Shown here: positions 20,325 through 33,393 of the stretch, one piece after another | Position numbering within the stretch: position 1 is the first letter of the stretch | How the letters are laid out: each line of letters starts with the position of its first letter | DNA from: Corylus avellana | Lineage: Eukaryota > Streptophyta > Magnoliopsida > Fagales > Betulaceae | Length of the DNA stretch: 64,000 bases | Direction of reading: 5' to 3' | Assembly (NCBI RefSeq): GCF_901000735.1 | Contig: NC_081546.1 | Span: forward strand, 22,853,009 to 22,917,008 | Made by a program: the position numbers and the translations under genes | The notes under the pieces: generated by a model | Seen by the model: the letters and a program-made list of their open reading frames with translations, nothing else | Databases searched by the model: none | What the model was told of the DNA's origin: nothing

Positions 20325-22725
20325 TTTAATAATATGAATAATATATATATATAAGTGAAAAGTAGTATTTTTTTTCTTCTAAATTTAAGAAAAAAAATGA
20401 AAAAGAAAAAGAAAAAAAAGAAGCTGGTTTCAACGTTGTGATGCTGAACATGCACGTTGAGCAACGGTCATTCAGTTACTTTAGTGGTTTAGTTGTGACC
20501 CCACAACACAACAAAAATGCTCATCGTTTTTCGGGGCCATTGGAATTGTTGTCGCCTAATTGGGCTTTACAGAGATCTAAGGCCTTATACTATTATTTAA
20601 TTATAAAATAATATGTATGCTAACGGACACAAACACTCAAACAGTATATAGAAAAATAAAATCTATTTTCAAGGAATAAGCAAATGACAAAACTGGTAGT
20701 CAAACTTTGCGGAGATATATATCATTGCTGATTTCGACAACTTTCTCCTTTTTTTTTTTTTTTTTTTTTTTTTTTTGAAAGGAGGAGTAACCCTATTTTT
20801 TTTTTTTTCAAAATAAAAAAAAAATTTCAATTGATTTGGTAATGTTTAAGTTTTAAAAAGTAAAAATTGAGAATTATTTATTGTACGTTGGATTTATTAA
20901 AAAAATTTATATGATAAAGTTGTAAATATATATATATTTTTTAAAATAACTAATAAGCATTTCCCAAAAAGTAAAAGATTTTAAATACAAAATTTTTAAA
21001 AGAGTTGTTGGCTCTAGATTGGTGGCCGCCACCATTGTGGTGATTTTGTGGCCATCACAAGGCCTCCAAGTCTCCAACCCTATGGTGGTGTTAACTATAA
21101 TATGTTGACAGTGAGATCCGTCTAGTGGCCACCACCACAACCATTGGGCAAGTTCCCACCAAACCAACAGCTGTTCTTTTTTTTTTTTTTTTTAAGAAAA
21201 AAAAATTATATGTAACATATTTTGTTTTTGGAAAAGATTCTTTGTGATTTGTTTTGAAAAGTATGTTAATGTTTGGAGGCCAAGCTCGTAATTGTAGTGA
21301 CACAAGTTGTTCATGAAATCAAAGTTTTGTGATGCAACCTGCAAAGGATGCAATGGTATATTGAAAAGAGCATGAAATATACTACGTGTTGTCGAATTAG
21401 TTAGGAGCGTACAAGTGAACGGTTATTAATCGCTAGTCCTTAATTGAAAAATTATTTTTGTGGGCAGTTGAAAAAAACTACTATTACTTAGAGCGGTACA
21501 GTTTTAGATAAGCAGAAATGGTTAATAACTGCTAATCACTTATATGTATGTATTGCCTGTTAGGAGTGCTTGTAGTTGTTAGAGAATATATTTCAACCGT
21601 GACGGTAATTAAAGATGTACTTTAAATAACAATAAAATGGCTAATTATAGGCCAAAATAAAAACCAACGAATGACTGAAAATAAGAGCCAATTATGAGCT
21701 AAAATTGTCATGGGTTTAAACGATACCACAAAAAGCCGAACAAAGAAATGGGCAAACTATGGACCAAAATTTATGCCATCCGTAGGCTTAAATTGAGTTT
21801 TAAACAATACCACAAAGGCCGAAAACATTGGGCGAACAAAGAGCAAAAAATCGGTCTCGGTCAACAAAGGTCTAACAACAGACCAAATAATAATTTGGCC
21901 AACAAAAGGCCGAAAGATGGACAATTTTTAAACTCTGAACACTTATCCTAATCCTACTGCTAGCTAGAACCATTTAGTCCCCAAACCATTTACATATGCC
22001 ATGAAAAGAGGTTTAAGGTAGGCCCAAAAAACATAGTTTGTGTCATGTCCTAATAAAAGTTTATGTACCAGAAAATACCTCCGCTAAATAATGGGCTCAG
22101 GCTAACAATGTGGACACCCTAGCCCTATCGAAAAAGGCAAATCCATGGGCCGCAGGAAAATTGCACCTACAATGGAATCCTAGCTAAGCCATCTGGAGAT
22201 TCTCTGCAAAGGAGAAAACTCTCGCAACAGAGTGGGGATAGCCGGATAGGAAAACAATTATGTTAGCCATGGAGATTTATTTATTTATTTTGATAATTTC
22301 GTTTAGAACTTCTGAACTATGAAGCGTTTTGAGAAGATTTCTCAAATTTAAAAAACTCTCAATTTCATCAATGAACTTTTAATTTGATGCAATTGACTCC
22401 TCCATTAATTTTTGCCGTTAAACCCTAACAGAAACCACTAAAAAGACTAAATTACCCTTTGATTTGTTTAAATCTTTAATTTGAAATTTTATAAAGATGT
22501 TAGGGGTATAAAGGTCATTTTATTCCTTTTAAAGTCTAAAAATTGACGAAAATGGTACATTGCATCAAATTGACGAAGAGGGTAGTTTTGATATTTGAAA
22601 AGTCTTTTTTAAAATGAGTAGTTTCAATATTTTTTTTTAAATAATTGATAGTTTTTGAAAATAACCTCATCATAAAAAGTTATTTGAAGGAGAGTAACTT
22701 TAACTACTCACTTTATCTCTATATT
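20325..22725. other. Spacer with GGTGGC words and purine-rich repeats
   Basis: No gene recognised. At 21015-21180 there are GGTGGCCGCCACC-like palindromic words resembling the cores inside the foldback elements. At 21715-21830 a loose ~84-bp repeat (TTTAAAC(G/A)ATACCACAAA) lies in a purine-rich stretch with several GGCC(A/G)A words. Half-foldback text around 22290-22690 (TTGATGCAATTGACTCC and partial inverse) suggests a decayed element without clear ends. Confidence 0.4.
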
Positions 22726-22734
22726 TATTAATTA

Positions 22735-23293
22735 GGGACGAATGCAAAATTGGTCTTTGTGGTTTGTCTAATTTATAAATCATTCCCTGTGGTTTAAAAA
22801 ATAATTTATAGGTCCCTAGGGTAAGATAAAATAACATTTTACTCTCTGAAATCATTTTCCGTTAAATGACTTAATGGAAACTGTTACATTGTCACATCAC
22901 ACCTAATAAAAATAAGACACGTGTTCATTTTTATTTATGCTTTTAAAAAATGACAAATAAACTTTTCCACGTCATTTTGAGGTTTCAACACACACTCCAC
23001 GTCAAATTAAATAAATCTAATCTCTCTATATCCCTTGTACCGCTGTCGTCTTCATTTTCCCCTATGATTATTTGTCATTTTTTAAAAGCATAAATAAAAA
23101 AGAACATATGTCTTATTTTTATTGGGTGTGATGTGGCAAAGTAACGGTTTCTGTTAAATCTTTTAACGGAAAATGAATTCAGGGAGTAAAATGTTATTTT
23201 GGCCTACCCTAGGGACCTATAAATTATTTTTTAAACTACATAGAGTGATTTATAAATTAGACCAATTACAAGTACCAATTTTGCATTTATTCC
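22735..23293. mobile_element. Mutator-like foldback element, 559 bp
   Basis: Ends are GGGACGAATGCAAAATTGG and the inverse CCAATTTTGCATTTATTCC. The arms are hundreds of bases long and share TTTATAAATCA and CCGTTAAATGACTTAA text in inverted form. The perfect 9-bp duplication TATTAATTA is at 22726-22734 and 23294-23302. Non-coding. Confidence 0.88.
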
Positions 23294-23302
23294 TATTAAT
23301 TA

Positions 23303-23433
23303 ACACGAACGTACTCTCTGTCAATGATATTGTATTACGTACATGCAACAACTATTTTGTCGGTGCGTACATGCAGAAAAAAACAAATTTAATTTTACTG
23401 TTTTAAATAGAACAGTGATCACATGATGGCCAT

Positions 23434-23473
<40 letters not shown>

Positions 23474-25469
23474 AAATAGGAAGAAACAGAATTTATGAAA
23501 AAGACAGCTTAGAGAGGCACAGCCTGCGATAAACAACAATGAATAATAATGCAATGCAAGCTTCGTGTGGTCGGCCTCTTCGACTACGCATATGTTTATG
23601 AATTGTCGGAATCTCTTGTCTATTTCTACTGCACCCTCTGCTCTGGCCCCCCTTCCTCTCTTCATCTCCCTCTTCCACAGTGTTCTGTACTATATATATA
23701 TATATAGTAAACCTCAGAATTCTGAACCAGGCTTTTCAAAGTTAATGGGCCAGGGCCCATCTTTGGTATCATCTTCATCAAGGCCCAGCCACGACAAGAA
23801 TCACTACTCGGTCAAGCCCGATAACATCAATGCCGGCCAAACTTACCAGGAATAATTGGCAGGCTCAGCGGAGTACCAAGAGTTATTGGCATTTTGTTAA
23901 GAGAAATGATTGGTATTAATATTTTTTTTTCTTCATCTCATCTTATAAATCCACCATTTTGTTAAAAGATATCATAGCCAATATTTTTTTATTGATTTAG
24001 GCATGCGCATTAGATTGACCCTAGCTGGACTACAGGAGGAGGGTGACTTTTTCTAATTGGTCACTTTAATTCCTCTTTGTTCTTCATCTTGCAACCATTA
24101 TAGATCCGGAGCACGGTGTGTCATCAACTTATATCTTCGGTTCATATAAAACCCCAAAAATACTATATACATACTAGTAATTATAATAACTAAAAAAAAA
24201 AATAAGAAAAAGAAAGAGTATGCTACGTACTTACATATAATTTATGAACTAGCAGGCCTCAATTTTCTTTTCATTTATTTTTAAGTGGCAAAATGGGCAT
24301 TTTTTTTTTTTTTTGTATTTTGCAAAATGGGCCTCAAAATGGGCATTGAGTTCTACTAATTGTCTTTGTCAAATTAATAATAAAAATTAAATTAACAGTT
24401 GGAGCATATCATTTATAGAGCTAATCAATTGCAGAGGCCAATGTCCTGCACCAGTTGTAATGAATTACTGGATCTTATTGTAACATAATATGGAAAACAT
24501 GCAACTATAAGGTGAGGAAACATTTGACAGGCATTCAAGCTGGAAATGCATAATGTCGCAAGAACATACAGACAAATGACATTCATTTTCCTTTCCAACT
24601 TACTTTGGATGTAAATCTGTCTAGATCTTCATGTTTTATGACGTGCATTTAAGAGATAAATTAATGCATTTGAGAAAATATATTCAGCATAGTGGCAAGG
24701 TGATTTAAACATGCAGTACCATAATTTGGAACCGACAGAATCTTGAATGGCTTGATTAGCTGAATTTATATATGTTGTCGAAATGCATTAACAAAGGAAG
24801 AAAACATGGAAAATAAAAGGGGGTTGTTAATGAACTCAAAAAGAGTAGCAAAAAGAAAACATGGAAGTAGAAATAAGAGTCAAGCTCTTATTCTTATAGT
24901 ACGATTGCATGGAGTGCCAACTGTTATTATGTCGGATAGTAACCACTGATTTACTTCGAGATTTTGGTAAAGTTTGCAAAATGAGACAGGGTTTTAAATG
25001 AAATTCAGTAATGCATTCCGCCCACAAATTGACCACCAGTCAGAGAATACTATTGAGATACTTGAAGATATGTTGCGGGCATGCGTTTTGGATTTTTCAA
25101 TGGGAGTTGAATACAGTATATTTTGCTGATTGAGTTTGCCAACAACCTCATTGTCTTCTTTTGTATTTATTTCCTAAGACTAACCCTTGATTGTATGCAT
25201 TGTGTTTTGGATTGGGATGAATGGTTTTGAAAAGAAAAGTGTGTTCATATATACTATGGTTTTCAAACAAAAGCTTTATTTTATTTATTTATTTATTTTT
25301 ATAAACTTTTCATCACACGATTCACACTCATGTTCAAGCACCGTTTTAAACTCACACACAAACCGTTATTTGGTTATATTGTGTTGATATATATATATAT
25401 GCTTAATTATGGTAACCAAGGGAAAAAAAAAAAAAAAAAAAAAATCTCGATGATTTTGTATCAAGATTA
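23303..25469. other. Spacer with (GA)n and CT-rich tracts, no gene seen
   Basis: A (GA)n tract at about 23437-23469 (shorter in the partner, 35707-35727) is followed by a C/T-rich stretch (23570-23700) and a short GGCCCA-rich segment (23748-23870). Small frames are open in both copies but lack domains. I see nothing firm. Confidence 0.4.
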
Positions 25470-25484
25470 ATTATAACCTTGACA

Positions 25485-25589
25485 GTTCTCAATGGGTAAC
25501 TCAATCGACTGGAAACCACACTTCATGAAAGAGGTCACTAGTTCAAATTCTCACTCTTCTTTTTTGTGTGCACATGTCAAAATATATAT
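25485..25589 (+). mobile_element. tRNA-derived SINE, 105 bp, with 15-bp duplication
   Basis: A box A-like GGTAACTCAATCGACTGG and a box B-like AGTTCAAATTC are spaced as in tRNA-derived SINEs, followed by a pyrimidine stretch and TGTGTGCACATGTCAAA. The flanks carry the perfect 15-bp target duplication ATTATAACCTTGACA (25470-25484 and 25590-25604), marking exact ends. Too divergent to be a tRNA gene. Confidence 0.9.
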
Positions 25590-25604
25590 ATTATAACCTT
25601 GACA

Positions 25605-26400
25605 CCTATGTTGTAACCCATGGTTAGACAAATTTAATTACAACCATGGGTTTAACCCATAGATCATAATCAAATCCTGAACAGAATTCTCTCAAGTTCA
25701 AATGAACTGGATAATATTCAGTTAGTTATAGTTGATGAGTATTTTTGTCTTTTCACTTTTTGAGTGAATAAAAATATATATTTACTATAACTAACTGGAT
25801 ATAATTATGTTCAAATGAAATGGGGAGATCCTAATTCAAAAGACACAGTGCAATGCAAAAAAACGAGTAAACCAAAAGGGCAGAAATCTGAGATGAAGTT
25901 AAGCTCATTTTTCCACACGTTTTAGGCAGAGAGTTGACTAACTTTTAGATATGTTATTGTTGCATTTGACTCTTCCCTCAAAAACAAGTATAATAATAAT
26001 AATAATAATATCTTATTCCAATTGCGTGAGAGGGAAAACAAAGAAGGAAGAAGGATGAAAGTGAGAATTCTTGTACGTACGTTTGTCTGTCTCTCTCCAA
26101 ATCCGAGTATGTCTGATATGATATCTGGTGCAGACGCTGAGAGGATACGTAGACACACTGAAACAAGCAAAAGTTTGTAAGAGAGAATGCCGAGGAATTA
26201 AAACATCTTTTCATATTTCATTTTAATCCATTTCATGTTAACCATTTTGCTGTTCCCGGCGTACAATAAGTCGGCTCTCTCTCTCTCTCTCTTCATTTTC
26301 CAACAAAACGTACGTCACTCATCACATTCACAGACAACAACTCAACGAAGATGTACGTATGGCGAAATAGAAGCCAAAATACAATGAAACATTTTTCTTA

Positions 26401-26437
<37 letters not shown>

Positions 26438-28142
26438 AAAATTTATCATTGAATCTCCTAAACCCACATGTAGATCTTATAAATTTAATGGTGTATTCGT
26501 ATTAACATTTGGTAGTACTCATATTTTCCTACAAATTTACTAAATTAACAATTTGATTGTGAGGTCCACCATTACCTTATGTAGAGATAATATAATTAGT
26601 CCACAACTTTAATGATTTATTTGTAAAATAAGATGAGCCAAATATAGAGAAAATATCGACTCGTAACATTTATCTTATTTAATTGGATAAAAATATTATA
26701 CTATTAATTAATTAATTGGACGGTAGATTGATGAAGAGTATATATATATAATTTAAAAATCTAAGAACTAAATTTGATTTTTTCCACTTTTTAAAATAAC
26801 TTTGAAAAGTTCAATAAATAGTAACTTAACAAAAGCATGATTCAATATAAATTGAGGTTTAAGGTAAAAAGTTAAAATGAGATGTTTTTTAATTTTAATA
26901 TTATTATAATAATTTTTTATATTAAAATAATTATTCTCGCTTTTTAAGATTCAAGATTACTAGTAAAATTTTTGTATTCAAGTTTTGTTAATATATTATT
27001 CTTGATAAATTATATGATTAATCCATTTACTCTTCATTCTTGTTCAATCAATGATAAATAGGATTTTATTAATTTTGAGCATTCCCTGTATTTTGGCTAT
27101 ATTCTAACTATAAAGAATAAGTCTAGCTGGTGAGGGTTTGTTTAGGTTTTAGATTTCAAAAAATACGATTTAAAAATAGCAATTTTAAAATATGCGAGAT
27201 TTTTTTTTTTTTTTTAAAAAATGCTATTAAGCATTTGGGAAATCATAGTTTAACCTTTAAAATCGTAATTTAGCTTTTAAAATTGTGCGTTTTAAAAAAA
27301 TCACCTCATTAGCTGCAATTTGAAAATACAGATTTTCTATGTTTTTAAATTGCAATTTTTAAAAAACACAATCCCAAATAATCATTTTTTTATTTGGTTT
27401 AAAATCGTACTTTTTGTCTATGAAAACATGCCAAACGCACCCTAATTCAGCACTCAACATATTCTAATAGTCTAGGAATGTCTTTGGATACCCATACCTC
27501 AATCATAAATTTGACAACCCCAACTGAAACTACTCAAAGAACTTTAGCTTGATTCAGCTTTTTTTAAAACATATTATTTTAAAAGTTAAACTGTAATTTT
27601 AAAGGTCAAACTCTAATTTTTTTAAACTCTCAATTGCATTTTAAAAAAAATAAAATAAAATAAATTATATTTTCAAATTACACATTTTAAAGTTATTTTT
27701 AAATCACACTTTTTAAATTGGAAATAGAAGTAGGACTTTTAATCAATTTCAAAACTACTCAAGAGACTGAAAATGTGTACGAAAGCCAGCTACTAGCTTC
27801 AGTGGTTGGTATGGAATTTAATGGTTTGCTCAAATTTTCTTAAGTGATTTAAGGCCCTAAATAAACATGTCTGATGGCTCCAGTTCTTCGTACACAATGA
27901 AATCAGAAGACTATATATATATATATATATATACACTTCCATTAAAGTTCAAACACAAAAAATATCCTTAGGGATCCGAAAAAAGATTCTTCTCATTTTA
28001 AATGAAATCGAGAACGATTTTTTTTTTTTTTTTTTTTAATTTTTTAATTTTAAATGAAGTTGAGAATAATTTATTTCAAGTTTAGAGAATTCAATATTAT
28101 TGCATCTAAGAGTATAAATTAATGATATCACCCGATAAACAT
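25605..28142. other. AT-rich spacer with (TA)n tracts, no gene seen
   Basis: Very AT-rich. (TA)n at about 26403-26433 is shorter in the partner (38771-38790). The text around 27130-27440, from GGGTTTGTTTAGG to ATGCCAAACGCACCC, looks like a decayed element with weak inverted ends and no clear target duplication. Partner: 37974-40510. Confidence 0.45.
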
Positions 28143-28150
28143 GTTAGCAT

Positions 28151-28704
28151 TAGGGGTGGGCAGATTAACTGATTACTGATTACCGACCGATTACCGATTT
28201 TAACCGAACCGATATTAACCGTAACCAATAGTTATCGGTCGGTAATCAGTTAAAAATTTTATACCAATAAGCTTATCGGTCGGTTAAAATTTTTTTATCG
28301 AAAGACCGATATGACCGATAAGCTATTTTAATTTTTAATTTTTTAGAATTTTATATTTATTATTGTAGTGGATCAAAAAAAAAAAAGCTTCAATAAGGTA
28401 TTTTAGCCAAAAATATACTATAAAATAACTAATTTTTAATAAGCTATTTTAGGCTTTAGCCCAACAAAACGTATTTGGACCTCCAAAACAATTAATTTTT
28501 GGCCCAATTAGCAACCGATAAAAAGCCCACAAAAACCCAAACCGATTTAACCGATCAGTTAACCGATTACCGATATGACCGATAATTTTCAGTTAAAACT
28601 TCTTATCAGTCGATAATCGGTTAGGATTTGGTTAACCGATAGCTTATTAGTTAACCGACCGATAAGCCCATTAACCGGTCCTAACCGACCGATACCCAAC
28701 CCTA
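28151..28704. mobile_element. hAT-type non-autonomous element, 554 bp
   Basis: Ends are TAGGGGTGGGC and the inverse of TAGGGTTGGGT. The perfect 8-bp duplication GTTAGCAT is at 28143-28150 and 28705-28712, the length expected for hAT. The subterminal regions are packed with CCGATTAACCGAT and ATCGGT words in both orientations, which is how hAT transposase-binding subterminal repeats look. No transposase. Confidence 0.9.
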
Positions 28705-28712
28705 GTTAGCAT

Positions 28713-29388
28713 GCCATTCATAAATTTAAATGATATAACATCTTTTACATCCTTCAATACAATAATTTTAAATTTTGACCATAATATTGATCAAGATCTT
28801 CTATAATTTAAAAACTAAATTATAGATTCTTAAATTACGGAATTTAGAGAATTTCTTTACATCAAAACATTTGAAAAAAGCCACCTAATAAAAAAGGGGC
28901 ATGTTCTAGTTAATAATTGAGCATATTTTTACTCTCTATGTGATAAAAAAGTTTTGAGTTAAAAATTGTATTTTGATTGTCTTTGCAAAAATAAAGAAAA
29001 AACCTTTTGGAAGGAAATTATTTTTATCTTTCTTAATAACATGCAAATTTTTAAATATGTAGCATTTTTCAAGGGTTTTGAGGTAAAGAAACGGCTTAAA
29101 TTTCGTAATTTGATAATGTACATTATTTTTTGAAGTTGTAGAAAATTCAGGATGAGGATCCACTCAAATTTCTTTCAAATTTGAAATTCTCTTATTATTA
29201 AATCATAGCCATACTTTACATCTAAAAATCTACAACGTGGGAATAGGATCCTCTCCATTTCATTTGAAATTGAGAGTATCCATTTTGTGAAAAATGATAG
29301 GTAATATTGTAAATATTATCCTTCAATTTTAATGTTTAGACAATATTACCCCTCATTTAATGGATACTCGATCTTTTTTTTTTTTTTT
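28713..29388. other. AT-rich spacer ending in poly-T at a gap
   Basis: No gene. From 29239 it holds the left arm GGGAATAGGATCCTCTCC of the element whose full span is visible at 41607-42418 in the other copy. Confidence 0.5.
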
Positions 29389-29488
29389 NNNNNNNNNNNN
29401 NNNNNNNNNNNNNNNNNNNNNNNNNNNNNNNNNNNNNNNNNNNNNNNNNNNNNNNNNNNNNNNNNNNNNNNNNNNNNNNNNNNNNNNN
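29389..29488. other. Assembly gap, 100 N, probably hiding ~9.2 kb
   Basis: Exactly 100 N. The left flank matches up to 41756 and the right flank matches from 50957. By comparison with the continuous copy, the gap should represent about 9.2 kb that includes the WOX1 locus. Confidence 0.99.
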
Positions 29489-30544
29489 AGGGTAAACCAG
29501 TTCGGAAAAAATATTCTTCAATTTATTTAAAATAATGTCATGTGTTTATAAATATTTAAAATGCATATTAAACTCTTAACTTTATTAACAATAGTTTACT
29601 AACTTAGACTAAATTTAATGTGTCTTTTAAATGTTTATAGACATTAGACACTGTTTTAAATAGGTCGGAGGATATTTCCTCCAAATCGAAATTTTTGTCA
29701 TTTTCAAAGTCTTTTTTTTTTTAATTGAATTGTCAAAGTGCTTATTCTTTTAGGTGCAAGTAAAAGTCACAATTAAATTTTACATCTATTTTCATTTATT
29801 ATTTAATTCAATAGTAATTTTTATTTTCACGTTAAAAAGTGAGCACTTGAGAGTATTTGTAGCACTCCTCTTGTGTAGCCAATTTCGAGTGCACAACCTA
29901 AACTCGTTTCCTTCAATATTGAATCAAAGTAATTCATTTAGAGTACAATTATATACCATATTTTTATCCAATAACTTTTCCACAATGATGGTGTGGCAAC
30001 CTAAATCAACTATTAGAATTTTTTTTTTCTTTTTTAAATAATAATAATAAGAGAATCGATCCAAGGGGTTAGTTAGGCTTGTCACATCATCATTGTAAAA
30101 TAATTGTGGGATAGAAATGTGGTATGTAGCATTAGTTATTCATTTAATGACCTAATATGAGTTAACTAGGCACAACCAAAAGAATAGTTGTAGCATAAAC
30201 TTCTTTATTAAATTATCAGGTAGATTGGACTTGATATTTGGTACTCACAAAAAGAACTTGATATGGCTATTTTGAGTTATAACATCACTTTTAATATATC
30301 AAGTGGAATCCATGTTAGCTTAAGTAGAGACTCCTGGAAATAGGATTTTTTTTTTTTTTTTCAATTTAACTTTTGGATATTCATTTTACGTTGTTGAGTA
30401 AGGTAGGAATATTATGTATGAAAATTCAAGTGATATTCTTCTCTTATTCGATGATATCAAAAATCACTACTAAAAAAAAAAAAAAAAGAAGAAGCATTTT
30501 CACTTTGTTTTAATTTTATATTGTTTTACTAAAACGACGCCTAA

Positions 30545-30664
30545 TGTTCAAAGGGTAGCTTAATCGGCTGTGGACCATATATACCTCATGAAGCGGATGT
30601 TAATAGTTTGAATCATCCTCCCCCTTGTGTGAATATGTTAAAAAAAAAAAAAAAAAAAAAAAAA
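30545..30664 (+). mobile_element. tRNA-derived SINE with poly-A tail
   Basis: It contains GGGTAGCTTAATCGGCTG (box A-like) and ATAGTTTGAATCATCC (box B-like), then CCCCCTTGTGTGAATATGTT and a run of about 26 A. Same family as 25485-25589. Target duplication is not clear. Confidence 0.75.
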
Positions 30665-33293
30665 CCTAAACTATGATGTCACGTCGTTTTTAATACAAGA
30701 CATCAATTTTCGACGGTTTGTTACAAACGACGAGTAATTATTAAATTCACGTCCATTTTTTTTTTTTTAAGAAAAAATGATGACATGAGATATTTAAATT
30801 TACATTGTTTTGGTACAAATGATATTAATTTTACACAATTTAACGTCGTTTTTTAAAAATTTGTAGACTTTGGTTATGAGCATCGACAGGAGTAGTTGTA
30901 GTACCGATTGTTGTGGGGAGGGAGTTGTGTGCTTTTGCTTCTCAAATGACATCTGACATCTCTATTTATAATTCTAGGATCCTCAGAGAAGTAGGAGACA
31001 AAACCATATGGGACTGGAATTTTTGTAGTGTACGCCAAGGGAGGAAAAAGACCTCCTTTGGCCCACTAGGAAAAATAAATTCTCCCCATGGCCTAGGGCT
31101 AGGGTTAAAACCCTTTTAACACTACCCCACTCCCACATGTTTTCTTGCATGGGCTTAGGTTTTATTATCAAGCCCAATGTTCTTTTTACTCAGCTTAGGC
31201 CTTTAGAATTAAATTTATTGAGCCTAAAGCGCAGACTTAAGCCTATAGGAATTAAATACCTGAACCCAATGTTCTATTTAATTCCTATAGTTTGTAAGAA
31301 TTAAATCCGGAGTCTTGAGCTCTTTTTAATTTCCAATTAGCCACTTTGATTTGATTGTTTTCCTTCTCGAAATTTCACACACATAGTATCACAGTTTGTA
31401 AAGAAGAATAAGGAAGAAGCAGAAAGTTGACGTAGGAAAAGAAAAGGTGAAGAAGAAAATGGAAGAAGAAGATCGATGGAAGGAAATAGAAAATGTGAAA
31501 AGGATGATCAAAGGAACTTTCAGAACATAAATAATTCAGATGTGTTGACAGGTCGACATTAAGTGCGTAAGTGCTAAGATTTAATGGTTGAGATTGAAAG
31601 AGATTAATCGAAGGGCCGGAGATGAATGTTGTTTTCAAATGACGTTTGGAATTGCAATTTTATATATCAAAAGTGCGAATTTAAACTAAATTTCAAAATG
31701 TAAATTGTTTGAAACTGCGTTTTTAAAAAGTTGTGATTTGAAAACACAAAAAAAATCTTTACTAAACTCTTTTTTTAAAAGAGAAATGTTAAGAAGTAAC
31801 TTTACTAACATAAACTTATTAAATTAACTAATGGTAACGGGGGAGGCCGCGGCCACCGCCTAAAGGTTGTGGGGGTGGCTGTGGCATCCCCATTGCCATC
31901 AGGGGTCTAACCCAATGCGCACCAGGTCCTACAGCGAGTGGCCGGCCACCTAATGGGGTTGCCGGCCATGCCCCTGCAATTCTAGGGTTTTTATTTATTT
32001 AATAAAAAAAAAAAAATTTAAGGGTTAGAAGAAACTTAAAAAAAAAATAAAAAAATAAAAAAATTCAATTCTTTCGGGAATAACTATTCCCCTCATTTTT
32101 TTTAGAGGAATAGATATTCTTGTGGGTAAGGAATTAGTGATTCCCGCATGATAATTATTTTTAAGAATAGATCCTTACCAAACAAAAAAAATAATTATTC
32201 CATAGGAATAATAATTTTATTTTGGGGTTTGTTCTACAAACCAAACAAACTCTTAAAGTTAAAACAATCCAATTCATCAAGGTACTCAATGGGAATGTGA
32301 GGAGGCGAATCCATGACAAAAAATGGTCCACAAGCACACTTAGGACGTGAGTAAAAACACGAGAAAAGCCACTCAAGTACCAATCGAAAAGACAGATCCG
32401 ATTCCAAACCACCAAATCAACCTCACACAATAATATCCACAAGATAAAATTATTGAAAAGAAAGCATCTCAACAAACACAACCATAACATGAGCACATAG
32501 ATTTTGATTGCGAAGCAAAAACTCTTTGAATAATTCAAAAATAAAACCACTCTAGAATAGCCAAACATAAGAGATCACTATTTTAAAAAAAAATATTAAT
32601 GTAAAAAAGAAGAAGATTAAAGTACTTTCATATATATATTAGATGGGTAAAAAAAGTAATCATGAATCGGATCTGAACTCGGGCCAGGAGGCCCAAAATA
32701 GTTGGGCTACTCGGGTGAAGCGAGCTGATGGGTGGAGTCAGTAATAGAAACAAGTGTGGGCAAGAATGTCTCCATGTGGGCCAATTTTGATATATATATA
32801 TATATATATATATACCCAAAACCAAGAGGGACAGATATTTATTGAATTGATTAATTTTGTATACAAAATAAGATATTTGTAGAGAGTGCATCATTCTGAT
32901 AACTGAAAATTGAAAAACATGGTAATGGATTTAAATTCTAATCAAATGGTCTTATATGTGAAATAGAACAAGGCCAACTTATTATTTTAGGGGAATTAAG
33001 CCCAAGGCCCCAATAACATAAATTCTCAAATAGTAACAATATAATTATTATTATTATTATTATTATTATTTTATAATTTTTTCATAAGGCTCTATTTTTT
33101 ATTTTTATTTTTATTTTTAAAAGAAGTTAATAAGTGCTCTTTAATTTAGATTCAATTAATAATTATAGTTAAAAAATAAATAAAGATAAAGAAGTAGAGA
33201 AAAATAAAAGGTCACATTAATGTCCTCCCTAAAGTAATAACTAAAACAAAAATATTGGCTAAGTTGCTAATTAAATTAATATATAGAATATAC
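30665..33293. other. AT-rich spacer with GC-rich core at 31843-31985
   Basis: No gene. A GC-rich island contains GGAGGCCGCGGCCACCGCC, GGGGGTGGCTGTGG and GGCCGGCCACC. It is followed by pairs of GGGAATA/TATTCCC words (32085-32215), probably another small foldback. A 135-codon minus-strand frame (32161-32568) is open in both copies, but the five differences I see all change amino acids, so I do not call it. Partner: 52128-54783. Confidence 0.5.
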
Positions 33294-33393
33294 NNNNNNN
33301 NNNNNNNNNNNNNNNNNNNNNNNNNNNNNNNNNNNNNNNNNNNNNNNNNNNNNNNNNNNNNNNNNNNNNNNNNNNNNNNNNNNNNNNNNNNNN
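33294..33393. other. Assembly gap, 100 N, at duplication boundary
   Basis: Exactly 100 N. The left flank matches 54783 and the right flank matches 21109, positions far apart in the continuous copies. This is what end-to-end joining of two haplotype contigs would produce. Confidence 0.99.

Larger units (their letters stand above)
21109..29388. repeat. First copy of ~8.3-kb duplicated block
   Basis: This matches 33394-41756 in order and orientation. It holds a Mutator-like foldback (22735-23293), a SINE (25485-25589) and a hAT-like element (28151-28704), each with an allele in the partner. It ends in a poly-T run directly at a gap, a typical place for a contig to stop. Divergence is uneven: a few percent before about 24.5 kb and very low after. 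Confidence 0.93.
29489..33293. repeat. Gap-bounded block matching 50957-54783
   Basis: This segment is bounded on both sides by 100-N gaps and aligns end to end with 50957-54783, from the AGGG(A/T)AAACC(A/G)GTTC start to the GAATATAC end. It includes the same poly-A-tailed SINE, GC-rich core and 135-codon chance open frame. It looks like a stand-alone contig of the alternative haplotype placed in the wrong context. No gene is recognised. Confidence 0.92.

Noticed and set aside
23493..23870. Small gene in the CT-rich segment (frames on both strands)
   Set aside because: Frames are short, lack domains and arise from (GA)n and pyrimidine-rich text; no splice or family evidence.
25485..25589. 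tRNA gene
   Set aside because: Only box A/B-like motifs are kept; no cloverleaf is evident, and a 15-bp target duplication shows a SINE.
32161..32568. 135-codon minus-strand frame conserved in both copies (also 53656-54063)
   Set aside because: The product is Leu/Phe/Cys-rich without a domain, and the five differences between copies all change amino acids, so there is no sign of selection.
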